NCBI GenBank assembly: GCA_900556575.1
Contig: USPO01000086.1
Span: forward strand, 1-6,551
Source: an uncultured Eubacteriales bacterium
GTDB taxonomy: Bacteria > Bacillota > Clostridia > UBA1381
DNA length: 6,551 nucleotides
Direction: 5' to 3'
Below the pieces are notes generated by a model. It worked only from the letters and a program-made list of their open reading frames with translations. It searched no databases and was not told the origin of the DNA. Shown piece by piece: positions 5,909 to 6,551 of this stretch. The position numbers and the translations under genes are program-made. The stretch's first letter is position 1. Each line of letters opens with the position of its first letter.

Positions 5909-5942
5909 TTCTTAAAACCTCCTTATATGTTTTACTATAATC

Positions 5943-5971
5943 ATTATATCACTGTTTTCTTTTACTTGGAA
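5943..5971 (-). promoter_or_regulatory. Promoter of the decarboxylase-like and flavodoxin genes
   Basis: On the minus strand TATAAT (5943-5948) is a perfect -10, followed by the strong ribosome binding site about 25 bases on. The best -35 at 17 bases is TTCCAA (5966-5971), only 3 of 6 matches, so the promoter may need an activator. It is isolated from the upstream gene by the terminator at 6021-6065. Confidence 0.55.
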
Positions 5972-5974
5972 GTA
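5963..5974. promoter_or_regulatory. Short inverted repeat over the -35, possible operator
   Basis: TACTT and AAGTA are inverted arms around GG, exactly on the weak -35 element. ACTT(G)GA-type half-sites are known from MerR-family controlled promoters of redox genes, but the arms are short and no regulator gene is in the window, so this is only a candidate. Confidence 0.3.
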
Positions 5975-5987
5975 CCGATTTGTTTAT

Positions 5988-6013
5988 CAGTTATAACCGA
6001 CGGGTTTAAACTG
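5988..6013. repeat. Imperfect inverted repeat upstream of the promoter
   Basis: CAGTTATAACC (5988-5998) and GGTTTAAACTG (6003-6013) are inverted copies matching at 9 of 11 positions around a 4-base spacer. The repeat lies between the terminator and the promoter of the decarboxylase-like gene, where an activator or repressor site could be. Chance cannot be excluded. Confidence 0.3.
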
Positions 6014-6020
6014 AAGCATA

Positions 6021-6065
6021 AAAAAATCGGGTATTCAGAGTTAAATCCCGAATACCCGATTTTTT
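6021..6065. terminator. Strong bidirectional intrinsic terminator
   Basis: A 16-bp perfect stem, AAAAAATCGGGTATTC (6021-6036) with its reverse complement at 6050-6065, encloses a 13-base loop. The A and T runs at its ends give a T-tract on either strand. It starts 11 bases after the stop of the aldo/keto reductase and should end that transcript before the next promoter. Confidence 0.93.
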
Positions 6066-6076
6066 ATTATTAATTT

Positions 6077-6551
6077 TTACTTAGCTTTGTGTCCACCGAA
6101 TACTTCTGACATCTCCATTGTTTTTAAAGCATTATCTATATTCAATACCTCTTCATCGGTCAAAATAATATCGGCCGCACCTGCATTTTCTTCAAGCCTT
6201 GAAAGCTTTCGTGTACCCGGAATAGGTACAATTCCCTTTGCAATAAGCCATGCAAGAGAAACCTGTGCCGGAGAAGCATTCTTTTCCTCCGAAATGTAAT
6301 TCAGCATATAGAGCAATGCTTTATTTTTATCAATACTCTCTGCTTTAAACTGCGGCATTTGACTTCTGTAATCATTTTTCTTATCAAATTCGGTATTTTT
6401 ACCGTATTTGCCGGTAAGAAATCCATTTGCCAAAGGACAGTGAGCGACAAGCGTAATTCCTGCATTGCCGAGAAACGGAAGTAAATCTTCATATTCACGA
6501 TACATCATTGAATATCTGTTTTGCACCGCTGAAACTTTGCAAACACTGTCA
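6077..6551 (-). CDS. Aldo/keto reductase, C-terminal part (5' end outside the window)
   Basis: The frame is open to the right edge, giving 157 residues and about half of a typical 310-330 residue enzyme. An internal GTG at 6524-6526 is not the start, because the residues before it (DSVCKVSAVQNRYSMMYR) already match the family. Motifs seen are the mid-barrel AVQNRYSMMYRE strand, ITLVAHCPLANGFLTGKY, the helix with SPAQVSLAWLIAKG, and the NADP(H)-binding IPGTRKLSRLEENAGAADI before the C-terminal helix. Aldo/keto reductases reduce aldehydes or ketones with NADPH in the cytoplasm; the substrate cannot be told. The catalytic Asp-Tyr-Lys-His residues lie in the missing N-terminal half. It ends just before a strong terminator, so it is transcribed separately from the next gene, although such reductases commonly sit beside flavodoxin and decarboxylase-like genes. 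Confidence 0.92.
   Translation of the reverse strand, partial: DSVCKVSAVQNRYSMMYREYEDLLPFLGNAGITLVAHCPLANGFLTGKYGKNTEFDKKNDYRSQMPQFKAESIDKNKALLYMLNYISEEKNASPAQVSLAWLIAKGIVPIPGTRKLSRLEENAGAADIILTDEEVLNIDNALKTMEMSEVFGGHKAK

Noticed and set aside
6301..6498. Second minus-strand frame within the aldo/keto reductase
   Set aside because: It is a shifted reading of the reductase gene and lacks any motif.

Overview
This is a low-GC, all-minus-strand window that looks like a chromosome segment from an anaerobic Bacillota, most likely class Clostridia. The reasons are strong AAGGAGG-type ribosome binding sites, sigma-A-like promoters, intrinsic terminators with T-tracts, Gram-positive signal peptides, and a secreted protein carrying copper-amine-oxidase-N (stalk) repeats. 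No RNA gene, CRISPR array, insertion sequence or transposase is visible.

Right part (about 3135-6551): three redox or metabolic genes read right to left. First is the C-terminal half of an aldo/keto reductase that runs off the right edge. It ends at a 16-bp perfect-stem bidirectional terminator. Next comes a promoter region driving a secreted multidomain protein (carboxymuconolactone-decarboxylase-like repeats, then stalk repeats, then only the first part of a cupin-associated region). A secreted flavodoxin-like protein follows and ends at an intrinsic terminator near 3135-3174. Such genes often occur together in Clostridia. Here the second looks C-terminally cut. The flavodoxin has an in-frame TAG 26 codons before a later in-frame stop, and the codons after it still read like the normal end of the family.

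Middle (about 2328-3134): a cysteine desulfurase with a good C-terminal two-thirds, including the PLP lysine and catalytic cysteine. It lacks the whole N-terminal third, and its similarity starts right after the T-tract of the flavodoxin terminator. This is a rearrangement junction and the gene is best called a pseudogene.

Left part (1-2304): a compact, apparently single-promoter operon of five complete unknown genes plus a sixth leaving the left edge, with overlapping or nearly touching reading frames. A TTGCAA-17-TATAAT promoter precedes it, with an 8-bp inverted repeat around the -35 element. The two last complete genes are diverged tandem paralogues, one with an N-terminal membrane anchor. 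None of the six matches a family I recognise, so this operon is the best candidate for an undescribed system. Its function cannot be read from the sequence.
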